Under the pieces are notes generated by a model, which made no database searches, was not told where the DNA came from, and was given only the letters and a program-made list of their open reading frames with translations. From Sphingobium trunci (GTDB lineage: Bacteria; Pseudomonadota; Alphaproteobacteria; Sphingomonadales; Sphingomonadaceae), in NCBI RefSeq assembly GCF_022664535.1, contig NZ_JAKUJY010000004.1:1-64000 (forward strand): a stretch of DNA of 64,000 nucleotides. Reading direction: 5' to 3'. Position numbers and translations under genes: made by a program. Positions 33,858 to 42,633 of this stretch are shown piece by piece; within the stretch, counting starts at the first letter, position 1; each line of letters starts with the position of its first letter.

Positions 33858-34313
33858 TCAGCCATAACGGAGCGCGAAGTGAAGGACGTGGGCCGCCATC
33901 AGGGCAAGCGTGACGGACGACAGAAAGAATAATGTGAATCGGACGTAGATGGTATTCACGAACGACTGCCAGATCGAATGAAGGATCCGCAGGCCGACAT
34001 AGATCCAGGCCAGCCGCACATCCCATGCCCAGGGGCCGATGAGAATCAGCGCGATGGCAATAGCGTAGAAGATCGTCGGCTGTTCGAACAGGTGATTATA
34101 GTTCTGGCCCGGCCACATATATTCCGGCCTGATGCGTGCCTGGTAGAAATCGCCCTGCATTCCGGCGGGCAACTGGTCGGGCGTCACGCCCGCCTGAGCC
34201 ATGCCGCGCGAGCGGGCGATCGTCATCCAGATCATCATGACCAGGGTCCACAACACCAGCACCGCGAGCGGCGCCAGAAGGTGGATCTGTTCAGGCTTGA
34301 GGTCCGTTCCCAT
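33858..34313 (-). CDS. MAPEG-family membrane protein
   Basis: A 151-residue integral membrane protein with about four hydrophobic segments. The signature GQNYNHLFEQPTIFYAIAIAL aligns with that of the 27316-27759 protein, showing paralogy. The ATG at 34313 follows GAGGAGAGAT; a longer frame to 34343 is unlikely. It is divergent from the amidohydrolase gene and heads a minus-strand group with a crotonase and an SDR. The biochemical role of bacterial MAPEG proteins is mostly open. Confidence 0.84.
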   Translation of the reverse strand: MGTDLKPEQIHLLAPLAVLVLWTLVMMIWMTIARSRGMAQAGVTPDQLPAGMQGDFYQARIRPEYMWPGQNYNHLFEQPTIFYAIAIALILIGPWAWDVRLAWIYVGLRILHSIWQSFVNTIYVRFTLFFLSSVTLALMAAHVLHFALRYG

Positions 34314-34448
34314 ATCTCTCCTCTTTCCCGCCATCGGCAGCATGGGGGCGGATGAGTTCGTCTCCGCCCCTTCCTACCAGACCATATTCCCGGGCGGACT
34401 CATTCCGGCATTTGCCTTTGTGCAGGATCATCAATACCCGATGTCCTG

Positions 34449-34459
34449 TTTTGGTCTAG
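34449..34459. promoter_or_regulatory. Shared motif TTTTGGTCTAG, copy 2
   Basis: Reverse complement of the 28403-28413 motif, in the 273-base region between the MAPEG gene and the divergent amidohydrolase gene. A short palindrome, TACTTAGTA, follows at 34514-34522. Either could be a regulator site. Confidence 0.35.
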
Positions 34460-34586
34460 ATGGTATTTTCGTACCGGCCTCTCTCAGGCCCACGCGGGGC
34501 TCATTTGATCCTTTACTTAGTACAGGATGTCATCGACATTTGCGGCGAACAAGGAGTCGGACGAACGATCCCGCGGGAGAGAAGAG

Positions 34587-35885
34587 ATGCAGTTGAACGA
34601 CATGATCCTCATCAGCGTGGACGACCATAATGTCGAGCCGCCCGAGGCGTTCATCCGGCACTATGCCGATGCCCACAAGGCGGAGGCGCCGCGCATCGTC
34701 AAGAAGGACGGGAAGGATGTCTGGACCTTCCAGGGCAAGATCTTCCCGACCATAGGCACCAACGCCGTCGTCGGCCGTCCGCGCAGCGAATATGGGATGG
34801 AACCGGACGAGTTCGACCAGATGCGTCCCGGCACCTATGATCCCAGGGCGCGGATCGACGACATGAACGTCAACGGTCAATTGGCGGCGATCAACTTCCC
34901 CACCATGCCGCGTTTCGCGGGCAACACCTTCTTCCAGTTCCCGGACGATCACGGCCTGCGCGCGGTGCGGGCCTATAATGACTGGCATGTCGATGAGTGG
35001 TGCGCCGCCGGGCCGGGCCGCTTCATCCCGATGATCATCCTGCCCATCTGGGACATGAACGCCACGGTCGAGGAACTGAAGCGCTGGGCGAAGCGCGGCG
35101 TCCATGCGATCTCCTTCCCCGACAATCCCGCGCGCTGCGGTTTCCCCAGCATCCACGATCCCTATTGGGACCCGATGTGGAACGTGCTGGACGACTACAG
35201 GATGGTCATCAACTGCCATATCGGCACCGGCACCTCAGCGGCGCACGCGTCCGACGATTCACCGATCGACGCGTGGATCACGACCATGCCGATGTCGATC
35301 GCCAATTCGGCGGCCGACTGGCTGCACGCACCGATGTGGAAGAGATATCCGAACCTGAAGATGGCGCTGTCCGAAGGCGGCATCGGCTGGATACCCTATT
35401 TCCTGGAGCGCGCCGACTTCACGCATGAGCATCATCATGAATGGACCTTCACCGATTTCGGCGGGCGTCAGCCTTCGGATCTGTTCAAGGAACGGATCAT
35501 CACCTGCTTCATCGACGACAATGCGGGGCTGGAGATGCTGCATCACATGAACCCGAAGATGGTGATGTGGGAATGCGACTATCCGCACTCCGATACGCTC
35601 TGGCCGAACTGCCCCGAATATCTGTGGAAGTCGATCAGCAAGCTGCCGAAGGAGACGATCGACGACATCACCCATCTGAACGTGATGCGCGAATATAGTT
35701 TCGATCCCTTCTCGATCCTGGGCCGGGACAATTGCACGGTCGGTCATCTGCGCGAACTGGGCAAGGATGTCGACGTGTCGCCGCGCCATCATCTGGGTGG
35801 GCGCCGCACCGACAGCATGGACCAGACCGGCGGCGCGCGGAAACCGGTGACGTCGGGCGAGATCGTCAAGATGCTCGCCGGTTGA
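34587..35885 (+). CDS. Amidohydrolase family 2 protein (ACMSD-like)
   Basis: A 432-residue TIM-barrel metal enzyme related to aminocarboxymuconate-semialdehyde decarboxylase and resorcylate decarboxylases. The first metal motif is modified: ISVDDHNVEPPEAF carries DxH in place of HxH. Further ligands can be placed in INCHIGTG and in WECDYPHSDTLWP (Asp). The ATG at 34587 follows GGGAGAGAAGAG; a longer frame starts at 34527. Possible reactions are non-oxidative decarboxylation or C-C hydrolysis. It is followed 18 bases later by an alpha/beta hydrolase, suggesting a two-gene operon. Confidence 0.87.
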   Translation: MQLNDMILISVDDHNVEPPEAFIRHYADAHKAEAPRIVKKDGKDVWTFQGKIFPTIGTNAVVGRPRSEYGMEPDEFDQMRPGTYDPRARIDDMNVNGQLAAINFPTMPRFAGNTFFQFPDDHGLRAVRAYNDWHVDEWCAAGPGRFIPMIILPIWDMNATVEELKRWAKRGVHAISFPDNPARCGFPSIHDPYWDPMWNVLDDYRMVINCHIGTGTSAAHASDDSPIDAWITTMPMSIANSAADWLHAPMWKRYPNLKMALSEGGIGWIPYFLERADFTHEHHHEWTFTDFGGRQPSDLFKERIITCFIDDNAGLEMLHHMNPKMVMWECDYPHSDTLWPNCPEYLWKSISKLPKETIDDITHLNVMREYSFDPFSILGRDNCTVGHLRELGKDVDVSPRHHLGGRRTDSMDQTGGARKPVTSGEIVKMLAG

Positions 35886-35903
35886 ATCGGACGCCAATCC
35901 GAC

Positions 35904-36626
35904 ATGGCGACCTTCATTCTGATCCACGGCGCCTGGCATGGCGGATGGTGCTGGGAAAAGCTGGTGCCGTTGCTGGAGGCGAGGGGCCATCGCGCGCTTG
36001 CCCCCGATCTGGCGGGGATGGGCAACGACCGCCGCGTGCTGGGCGAGGGGGTGCTTGCGCTCTGGGCCGATGAGATTGCCGATCTGGTCCGGCAGCAGGA
36101 GGAGCCGGTGATACTGGTCGGCCACAGCCGCGGCGGGATCGTCATCAGCGAAGTGGCCGAGCGGGTGCCGGACCATGTCGCGCGGCTGGTTTACCTCACT
36201 GCCTATCTGGTGCCCCCGGGGGAGGCGGCGCTGGCGGTCAGCCTGTCGCAGCCCGGCATGCCCGACCTGCGGCCGATGCTGACGCAGACGGCGGATGGCA
36301 GGGGCAGCTATTTCGCCTCTGGCGGGACCGCGCCGCTCTTCTACCATCAGGTCGATCCCGCGCTGGTACCCGGCATAGAGGCGCGGCTGTGCCCGGAGCC
36401 GCACGAGCCGGTGGTCACGCCGCTGATGCTGACGGCGGAGCGGTTCGGCCGGGTACCGCGCAGCTATGTCGAGGCGGGTGAGGACAAGGCGCTGATCCCT
36501 GCCCTCCAGCGCGCGATGCGGGAACGGATGCCATGCGAGAGCGTGTTGACGCTGCCCTCGGACCATTCGCCCTTCTATTCGATGCCGGAACGGCTGGCCG
36601 ACGCGCTGATCGGCCTGGCGGGTTGA
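35904..36626 (+). CDS. Alpha/beta hydrolase (esterase, plant methylesterase-like)
   Basis: A 240-residue serine hydrolase. The nucleophile Ser75 lies in GHSRGG, with the oxyanion motif LIHGAWHGGWCW at residues 6-17. The catalytic Asp is likely in GEDKALIP and His in PSDHSPFYS near the C-terminus. The pattern is that of the salicylate/jasmonate methylesterase and hydroxynitrile lyase group. It lies 18 bases after the amidohydrolase gene. It may cleave an ester or a ring-cleavage product. Confidence 0.88.
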   Translation: MATFILIHGAWHGGWCWEKLVPLLEARGHRALAPDLAGMGNDRRVLGEGVLALWADEIADLVRQQEEPVILVGHSRGGIVISEVAERVPDHVARLVYLTAYLVPPGEAALAVSLSQPGMPDLRPMLTQTADGRGSYFASGGTAPLFYHQVDPALVPGIEARLCPEPHEPVVTPLMLTAERFGRVPRSYVEAGEDKALIPALQRAMRERMPCESVLTLPSDHSPFYSMPERLADALIGLAG

Positions 36627-36628
36627 AG

Positions 36629-36649
36629 GGGAGGGGCAAAACCCCTCCC
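36629..36649. terminator. Bidirectional terminator hairpin
   Basis: Perfect 8-base arms GGGAGGGG (36629-36636) and CCCCTCCC (36642-36649) around a CAAAA loop, between the convergent esterase and dehydratase genes. No U run follows on either strand. Confidence 0.6.
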
Positions 36650-36657
36650 TTCCCGTC

Positions 36658-37914
36658 TCAGTCCGCGTAGCGCGCGACCTCATGCGCGAACATCGCGTCG
36701 ATATCCTCCTGCGCGGGACGCGGCAGTTCCACCGCCTTGTCGCGCGTCGGCAACAGCACGACCGCGCTGCCCGGCGTCACCACCGTGCCCCACTGATTTT
36801 CGATCCGCAGGTCGAGATGCACCTCGTTGCGGCCGTCCACCTGCTGCTTTTTGCGCACGCTGCCTTTGATCCAGTAGGTGTCGCCGGTATAGACGAACTT
36901 GCGGTGCTGGCAGGACAGTTTCCACAGCCAGCCATCGTCGCCCATCCAGTTGGTGACGGTGTTGGTCAGGAACGTCTCGCGCAGGCCGCCATAATCATAG
37001 GGCACGGGAATGCCGAGCTCGTTCGCCCAGGCGGTTTCCCAGTGCAGGCGCTGCACCGTGTCGGGCACGTTCAGCGCATTGGGCGTATACATGCCTGGCA
37101 CCTTTTTGCGGATCTTCCAGGATTCGCGGAAGGCGCCCGGCGGCGTGAGTTGCATGCCCCAGCCGATGTGCCAGACGATCAGGTCGCTGGTGCGCAGCGG
37201 CCCACGCACGATGGTGGGAATGTCGGCGCCCTCGCGCACATCTTCCCAATAAAGGGTGTCGGCGCCGCGCAGCGTCTCGGCCTCATAGGCGGCGTCGATC
37301 TCCGCGAGCTGTTCGGGCGTATAGGGCTGGGGCAGCTCATATTCCTTCTTGCGCTCCTTGGATGCATGGCGTTCCGCCCGCATCCAGGTGCCGCGCTGGA
37401 TCGCATGCAGGTCGCCATGCTGGTTGCGGAAGATCATGCCCTTGATCTCCGACACGGTGCGGCCGGAAAAGCTGCTCTTGTCGTTGACCTGCACGCCGAT
37501 CAGCGCACTGCGCTGGGTGAGCTGGTCACCCAGTTGCAGCGGGCGCCACCATTCGAATTCCATCATCGACTGGTAGGAACCGAGCCCGGCCAGCGGGTCG
37601 CCCTTCAGCTTCGCCTTGTCCTCGGCCGACAGCGCCGGGGCATCGGACACGCCCATGGTGTAGAGCATGTTGGGCGGCGCGATCAGCCCGCCCCAGCGCG
37701 TCGTCTTGCCATAATCGGGATCGCACCACAGCGGGTTGTTGTCGCCATAGCCATTGGCGAAGCGGCGCGTATTGTCCCAGGTGACTTCGCGATTGTGCGG
37801 CGGCGTCGGCTTGTTGTGTTGTATACCGATGCGCTCGCGCAGGCGCGCGATCCCGGCATCGGTCAATATGCCATAGCCGCCCTCGGCTGGTTTTTCGGCT
37901 GTGTCTGCGGACAT
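36658..37914 (-). CDS. MaoC/FAS1-like double-hotdog acyl dehydratase
   Basis: A 418-residue protein with two hotdog-type halves. An N-terminal FAS1-like dehydratase domain covers about 30-190, with FANGYGDNNPLWCDPDYG and WGGLIAPPNMLY. A C-terminal half covers about 230-400 and ends in a substrate-site-like TVVTPGSAVVLLP. Enzymes of this type hydrate enoyl-CoAs (R-specific) or act in sterol side-chain oxidation. The start follows CAGGAGAAGAGAC. It is downstream of an enoyl-CoA hydratase gene with a 34-base gap. A mesaconyl-C4-CoA hydratase role can be considered because of the Mct-like gene nearby, but this is speculative. Confidence 0.8.
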   Translation of the reverse strand: MSADTAEKPAEGGYGILTDAGIARLRERIGIQHNKPTPPHNREVTWDNTRRFANGYGDNNPLWCDPDYGKTTRWGGLIAPPNMLYTMGVSDAPALSAEDKAKLKGDPLAGLGSYQSMMEFEWWRPLQLGDQLTQRSALIGVQVNDKSSFSGRTVSEIKGMIFRNQHGDLHAIQRGTWMRAERHASKERKKEYELPQPYTPEQLAEIDAAYEAETLRGADTLYWEDVREGADIPTIVRGPLRTSDLIVWHIGWGMQLTPPGAFRESWKIRKKVPGMYTPNALNVPDTVQRLHWETAWANELGIPVPYDYGGLRETFLTNTVTNWMGDDGWLWKLSCQHRKFVYTGDTYWIKGSVRKKQQVDGRNEVHLDLRIENQWGTVVTPGSAVVLLPTRDKAVELPRPAQEDIDAMFAHEVARYAD

Positions 37915-37948
37915 GTCTCTTCTCCTGAAACGGGTGAAAGGGTCTTGC

Positions 37949-38785
37949 TTATTGGCCGGTGAAGCGCGGCGCCCGGCGTTCGATGAAATGGGCGATGCCC
38001 TCGCGGAAGTCGGCGGTCTTCAGGCTGCGGCCCGCCTCCAGATAGGCGAGGATCGCGGCTTCCATGAACGTCTGCCGCTGCGCCTTCCAGATCTGCCGCT
38101 TGATGACCCGGGTCGAGTTGGGCGAGACATTGACGGCGATGTCGCGCGCATATTCAAGTGCGCGGGGCATGAGTTCGTCCCGCGGGACCACATGGTTCAC
38201 CAACCCCATCGTTCGCGCCTCCTCGGCAAAGACGCGGCGGCCCGACAACAGCATGTCGGCGGTCGCGCCGGTGCCGATCAGTTCCACGAGCAGCCAGGCG
38301 ATGCCGGTTTCCGCCGTCAGCCCGCGCCGGGCGAACACGGCGGAGAACATGGCGTCGCTGCTGGCAAAGCGCACGTCGCTGCTGACCGCCATCGACAGGC
38401 CGATCCCGGCGCAGCGCCCGTTGACGGCGGCGATCACCGGCTTGCTCATCGCCTTGGGCAGGACGAAGCGGCTGCGCAATTCGGGCGGCGCGTCGCGGAA
38501 CACGTCATATTTGGCGAAAGGCCGTTCGGGATGGGGGAAACCCTCGCTCGTCCCCTTCTCGCTGCTTTGCTTGAGGCTGACCATGTCGGACCCGACGCAG
38601 AAGCCCTCGCCCGTGCCGGTGATGACGACGGCGCGCACGTCCTGGTCCTGCTCCAGCCGGATCATCGCATCGTCGAACATCTGGTTCATTTCCGGGGTGA
38701 AGGCATTGTTGCGTTCCGGCCGGTTGAACGTGACGATGCCCACGCCGTCCTCGACCGAACAGAGCAGATGCGGTTCGCCTGTCAT
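37949..38785 (-). CDS. Enoyl-CoA hydratase/isomerase family protein
   Basis: A 278-residue crotonase-fold protein with oxyanion-hole segments GEGFCVGSDMVSLKQ and VNGRCAGIGLSMAVSSDVRF. A Glu is present in RRGLTAETGIAW, the position of the second catalytic residue. The ATG at 38785 is preceded by GAGGAGAAGGAC; the frame opens further upstream at 38851 without a better start. It heads a two-gene minus-strand unit with the double-hotdog dehydratase and is divergent from a GntR regulator, which probably controls it. Confidence 0.88.
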   Translation of the reverse strand: MTGEPHLLCSVEDGVGIVTFNRPERNNAFTPEMNQMFDDAMIRLEQDQDVRAVVITGTGEGFCVGSDMVSLKQSSEKGTSEGFPHPERPFAKYDVFRDAPPELRSRFVLPKAMSKPVIAAVNGRCAGIGLSMAVSSDVRFASSDAMFSAVFARRGLTAETGIAWLLVELIGTGATADMLLSGRRVFAEEARTMGLVNHVVPRDELMPRALEYARDIAVNVSPNSTRVIKRQIWKAQRQTFMEAAILAYLEAGRSLKTADFREGIAHFIERRAPRFTGQ

Positions 38786-38856
38786 GTCCTTCTCCTCTTC
38801 GGCGCTTGCGGGGGCAAGAAGCCCCCATGCGGCCTGACCGCATATGCACAAGCAGC

Positions 38857-38885
38857 TTGACCGAAAAGTGTCAATATCATTTATA
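38857..38885 (+). promoter_or_regulatory. Sigma-70-type promoter candidate for GntR gene
   Basis: TTGACC at 38857-38862, a 17-base spacer and TTTATA at 38880-38885, in the AT-rich region between the hydratase and the GntR gene. The AT-rich sequence around the -10 (ATCATTTATACGAT) has dyad character and may hold a GntR site. Confidence 0.45.
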
Positions 38886-38932
38886 CGATTACGCGACTGG
38901 CTGGCGTTCGCGCCGATGCTGCTCTATCAGCG

Positions 38933-39739
38933 GTGTGGCGTGGATTGCGCGATATTCTGGGTGGATTGGCGAGGGACGTGATCGAAAAGCAAATTCCACA
39001 GCCCGTCCGCATTCCCAAGGCGGCTGAAATCGTCGCCAGCCATATCCGCAAGCAGATCGTGCGCGGCGAACTCAAGCCCGGCGACAAGCTGCCCGCGGAG
39101 CCTGTCCTGCTGGGGCGGTTCGATGTGTCGCGGCCGACGCTGCGGGAAGCGCTGCGCATCCTGGAGTGGGAAGGCCTCATCACCGTCACGCGCGGAGCCA
39201 AGGGCGGCGCCAGCGTGAATGCGGGCCTGTCCGACCTTGTCGCTCGGGCGACCGGGATTGGGCTGCAATCGCGCCGCGCATCGATCGCCGACCTGTTCGA
39301 GGCGCGGACGATGATCGAGCCGCATGCCGCCCGGCTGGCGGCGGAACGGCGGCCGCACGAGGCCGCTCAGGTGCTGCGCGCGCTGGTGGTGACGGAACGG
39401 GCGAGCGTCCATGATGCCGCCGCCATGGCGCGGGCGGTGGCGGGTTTCCATCAGGCGGTGCTGGACGAATCCGGCAATATCACGCTGTCGGTGGTGGGCG
39501 CGGCCCTACGCTCGATCGTCGAACGGCATCTGGAACTCACCTATCGCCAGCGCAACCCTTCGGCGGCGTCGGCCAAGAGCATCCAGCGCGGTTTCGCCTC
39601 GCACGCCAAGCTTGTGGACCTGATCGCCGCAGGGCGGGGCGAGGATGCCGAGAAACATTGGCAGGAGCATATGGTCGTCACCAGCAAGGTGCTGCTGGAC
39701 CGGGCCGGGATGATGGCGGTCGTCGATATCATGGACTGA
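38933..39739 (+). CDS. GntR-family regulator, FadR/FCD subfamily
   Basis: About 268 residues. The N-terminal winged helix (about 25-95) contains RGELKPGDKLPAEPVLLGRFDVSRPTLREAL and a GAKGGASV wing. A C-terminal FCD helical effector domain follows, with metal-site-like FHQAVLDESGN. The start is uncertain: the GTG at 38933 opens the frame, but the GTG at 38978, just after GAGGGAC, is a real alternative. It lies between the divergent hydratase unit and the convergent Mcd-like gene. FCD regulators commonly answer to carboxylic acids or acyl-CoAs. Confidence 0.87.
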   Translation: MWRGLRDILGGLARDVIEKQIPQPVRIPKAAEIVASHIRKQIVRGELKPGDKLPAEPVLLGRFDVSRPTLREALRILEWEGLITVTRGAKGGASVNAGLSDLVARATGIGLQSRRASIADLFEARTMIEPHAARLAAERRPHEAAQVLRALVVTERASVHDAAAMARAVAGFHQAVLDESGNITLSVVGAALRSIVERHLELTYRQRNPSAASAKSIQRGFASHAKLVDLIAAGRGEDAEKHWQEHMVVTSKVLLDRAGMMAVVDIMD

Positions 39740-39775
39740 CGGGAGCGCCGCCCACGTCCGCCACTTCCCGTCAGT
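39735..39775. terminator. Bidirectional terminator hairpin, 10-bp perfect stem
   Basis: ACTGACGGGA (39735-39744) pairs exactly with TCCCGTCAGT (39766-39775). It spans the stops of the convergent GntR and Mcd-like genes and would end the seven-gene acyl-CoA operon. The 21-base loop is long and no U tract is seen. Confidence 0.55.
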
Positions 39776-41408
39776 TGCGTCCGGCCAGCAATCCGCGCGC
39801 GATCACCTGCGCCTGGATTTCCGCCGCGCCCTCGAACACGTTGAGGATGCGGGCGTCGCACAGCACGCGGCTGATCTCGCTTTCCAGCGCATAGCCGTTG
39901 CCGCCGTGGATCTGCAGCGCATTGTCGGCATTGGTCCAGGCGACGCGCGCGGCGAGCAGCTTCGCCATGCCCGCCTCCACGTCGCAGCGGCGGCCCTTGT
40001 CCTTCTCGCGCGCGGCGAAATAGGCGAGCTCGCGCGCGGCGATGGTTTCGACCACCATCATGGCGAGCTTGTCGGAGACGCGCGGGAAATCGGCGATGGG
40101 CTTGCCGAATTGCAGGCGTTCGGTGCCATAGGCGAGACCCAGTTCGAAGGCGCGCCAGGCGACGCCGACAGCGCGCGCGGCGGTCTGGATGCGTGCGCCC
40201 TCGAAGGTCTTCATAAGCTGGCGGAAGCCTTCGCCGTCCTGTCCGCCCAGTAGCGCGTCGGCGGGCGCGGCGAAATTGTCGAACATCAGCTCATATTCGC
40301 GCATGCCGCGATAGCCCAGCACCTCGATCTCGCCGCCCGACATGCCTTCCGCCGGGAAGGGATCGGCGTCCGTGCCGCGCGGCTTGGGCGCGAGGAACAT
40401 GGAAAGGCCGGCATTGCCCGGACCACCGGTGCGCGCCAGCAGCGTCATCAGGTCGGATCGCGAGGCATGGGTGATCCATGTCTTCGCGCCCGAAATCCGC
40501 CAGTCGCCATCGCCATCGCGCACGGCTCGGGTGGCGAGATTGGCAAGGTCGGAGCCGTTGGATGGCTCGGTGAAGACGGCGGTGGGCAACACCTCGCCCG
40601 ATGCGATGCGGGGCAGCCATTGCGTCTTCTGCTCCGGCGTTCCGGCAAGGCCGATCAACTCGCCCGCAATTTCCGATCGGGTGCCGAGCGATCCCGCGCC
40701 GATCCAGCCGCGCGACAATTCCTCCGTCACGACGCACATTTCGAGCTTGCCGAGACCAAGGCCGCCAAACTCCGGCGCGATGCACACGCCGAAGGTGCCA
40801 AGGTCGGCGAGTTCAGCGATCAGTGCGTCCGGGATCAGCGCATTGTCGAGGTGCCAGCGATGGGCGAAGGGCGTGATCTTCTCGGCGGTGAAGCGGCGGA
40901 ACTGATCGCGGATCGCGTCGATCGTGCCATCGCCCGTCGCTTCGGAAATATGCGCGCCCTCGCGGATGTGGCGCAGCAGCGCGGCGCGGGGAGCCGGGTC
41001 GTCGGCCTTGGCGATGAAAGCGGCGATGGCGGGATCGGCGGCGAGATCGGCGGCGGCGGACGCAAGGCCGAGTTGCGCGGGGCGCACGAACTCATTGGGG
41101 CTGATCGGCAGGCCGCCCACTATCTGCGCGGCATATTCGCCGAAGGCGAGGTCGACGATGGTGGCTTCGGCCGTTCCATAATCGCCCTGCGCGGCGAGGT
41201 TGTCGGCCCAGGCGCCCAGCGCCTCCAGCGCGGCGATGGTGGTGGCGATCCAGGCAAGGCCATGGGCGGCGCGCTGGTCCGCGTCCAGCTTGCGCGGGTC
41301 GACCTTGCCGTCGGTGGCGACGCGGGCGGCAAGGCTCGCCTTCGCCGCTTCGCCGAACCGCGCCAGCGCGGTGAGCGCGCCTTTGATCTCGTCCTTCTGC
41401 CCCGTCAT
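39771..41408 (-). CDS. Acyl-CoA dehydrogenase, (2S)-methylsuccinyl-CoA dehydrogenase (Mcd)-like
   Basis: A 545-residue flavoprotein, about 150 residues longer than ordinary acyl-CoA dehydrogenases. The extra N-terminal helical domain and total length match methylsuccinyl-CoA dehydrogenase. The core has [47 protein letters not shown] and a C-terminal [18 protein letters not shown], a pattern I recall from Mcd of the ethylmalonyl-CoA pathway. It would oxidise methylsuccinyl-CoA to mesaconyl-C1-CoA. Its start overlaps the Mct-like gene stop (ATGA). No ccr, ecm or mcl gene is seen in the window, so it may serve a catabolic route. Substrate identity is inferred. Confidence 0.82.
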   Translation of the reverse strand: MTGQKDEIKGALTALARFGEAAKASLAARVATDGKVDPRKLDADQRAAHGLAWIATTIAALEALGAWADNLAAQGDYGTAEATIVDLAFGEYAAQIVGGLPISPNEFVRPAQLGLASAAADLAADPAIAAFIAKADDPAPRAALLRHIREGAHISEATGDGTIDAIRDQFRRFTAEKITPFAHRWHLDNALIPDALIAELADLGTFGVCIAPEFGGLGLGKLEMCVVTEELSRGWIGAGSLGTRSEIAGELIGLAGTPEQKTQWLPRIASGEVLPTAVFTEPSNGSDLANLATRAVRDGDGDWRISGAKTWITHASRSDLMTLLARTGGPGNAGLSMFLAPKPRGTDADPFPAEGMSGGEIEVLGYRGMREYELMFDNFAAPADALLGGQDGEGFRQLMKTFEGARIQTAARAVGVAWRAFELGLAYGTERLQFGKPIADFPRVSDKLAMMVVETIAARELAYFAAREKDKGRRCDVEAGMAKLLAARVAWTNADNALQIHGGNGYALESEISRVLCDARILNVFEGAAEIQAQVIARGLLAGRN

Positions 41409-42619
41409 GCCCCTGCCACGATCCCCTTGTCGAAAAGCCGTCCGATCTCGCCCGATCCCAGACCGAGCGCGTCCGCCAATATTTCCTCGCTATGTTCGCC
41501 GAGCCGCGATGCGCGCACCGGCGCCAGCCGTTCTTCACCGGGCAGCGTCGCGATCGCGCCCGGCACCGGATAGCGTGCGCCGCTGACCTGCTCAATCTCC
41601 GAAAAGAGCGGGTTGGCCGTCACCATCGCCGGGTCGCGCACCGCTTCGTGCATCGCCAGATAAGGCCCCCAGCAGCAGCCATTGGCGTCGAATTCGCGCG
41701 CCAGATCGTCCGCGTCACGCAGCGCCACCGCAGCTTCGACCAGCGGGAACAGCGCGTCGCGATGCTGGAAGCGCACACCCTCGTCCGTGGCGAAGCTGAC
41801 GCCGCGCGATGCTTCGATTCCGGCCACCGCTTCGCTGATGCCCAGAACCTTGACCAGCCCCGTCCACTGGCGCGGGGTGATCGCCATCACCATCAGCCGC
41901 TTGCCGTCCGCGGTGCGGAAGTCGCGGCCGAAGGCGCCGAACACGTCGTTGCCATAGCGCGCCCGGTCGCCGCCATGCAGCGTCTCGGCCAGCTGGCCCA
42001 GATTGGCGATGGTGGCGATGCCGACATCGGCGAGCGGAATGCGCACCTCCTGCCCCTTGCCCGTCGCCCGGCGATGCTGAAGCGCGGCCAGCGTCGCGAA
42101 GGCGGCATAGCCGCCGGTCAGCAGATCCCAGGCGGGCAGCACATGGTTGACCGGCTGATCGCCGAGGGTCGCCGGACCCGTGATCTGTGGGATGCCAAGC
42201 GCCGAGTTGACGGTATAGTCGAGAGCGGGGCCGCCATCCGCCTGCCCCATGACGCGGGTCAGGATCAGGTCGGGCCGCCGCGCCGACAGCTTCTCCCACG
42301 ACAGGAAGCCGCTCACCGGGAAATTGGTGAGGAAAATGCCCGCGTCGTCACCCGGCGCCGTCGCCAGCGCGGCCAGCAGTTCGCGCCCTTCCGCGCTGCC
42401 CAGGTCGAGCGCGACGGACTTCTTGCCCTTGTTCAGCCCCTCCCAGTAGAAGCTGGCGTCATTGTCCGCCTTGGGCCAGCGGCGATAGTCCGGGCCGCCG
42501 CCGATCTGGTCGACGCGGATGACCTCCGCACCCATCTGCGCGAGGTAAAGACCGGCGCTCGGACAGGCGACGAAGGAGGATGCCTCCACGACACGCAGGG
42601 GCGAGAGCAGCGAATACAT
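41405..42619 (-). CDS. Class III CoA transferase, 2-methylfumaryl-CoA isomerase (Mct)-like
   Basis: A 404-residue CaiB/BaiF-family protein. The likely catalytic Asp165 is in [13 protein letters not shown]. Segments [38 protein letters not shown] and [12 protein letters not shown] match what I recall of mesaconyl-CoA C1-C4 CoA transferase from the 3-hydroxypropionate bicycle, an intramolecular transferase making 3-methylfumaryl-CoA. Length also fits (about 400). Alternatives are an alpha-methylacyl-CoA racemase or an ordinary CoA transferase. The start follows GAGGAATTCC. It is translationally coupled to the Mcd-like dehydrogenase, whose product would be its substrate. Confidence 0.78.
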   Translation of the reverse strand: MYSLLSPLRVVEASSFVACPSAGLYLAQMGAEVIRVDQIGGGPDYRRWPKADNDASFYWEGLNKGKKSVALDLGSAEGRELLAALATAPGDDAGIFLTNFPVSGFLSWEKLSARRPDLILTRVMGQADGGPALDYTVNSALGIPQITGPATLGDQPVNHVLPAWDLLTGGYAAFATLAALQHRRATGKGQEVRIPLADVGIATIANLGQLAETLHGGDRARYGNDVFGAFGRDFRTADGKRLMVMAITPRQWTGLVKVLGISEAVAGIEASRGVSFATDEGVRFQHRDALFPLVEAAVALRDADDLAREFDANGCCWGPYLAMHEAVRDPAMVTANPLFSEIEQVSGARYPVPGAIATLPGEERLAPVRASRLGEHSEEILADALGLGSGEIGRLFDKGIVAGA

Positions 42620-42633
42620 GGAATTCCTCTATC

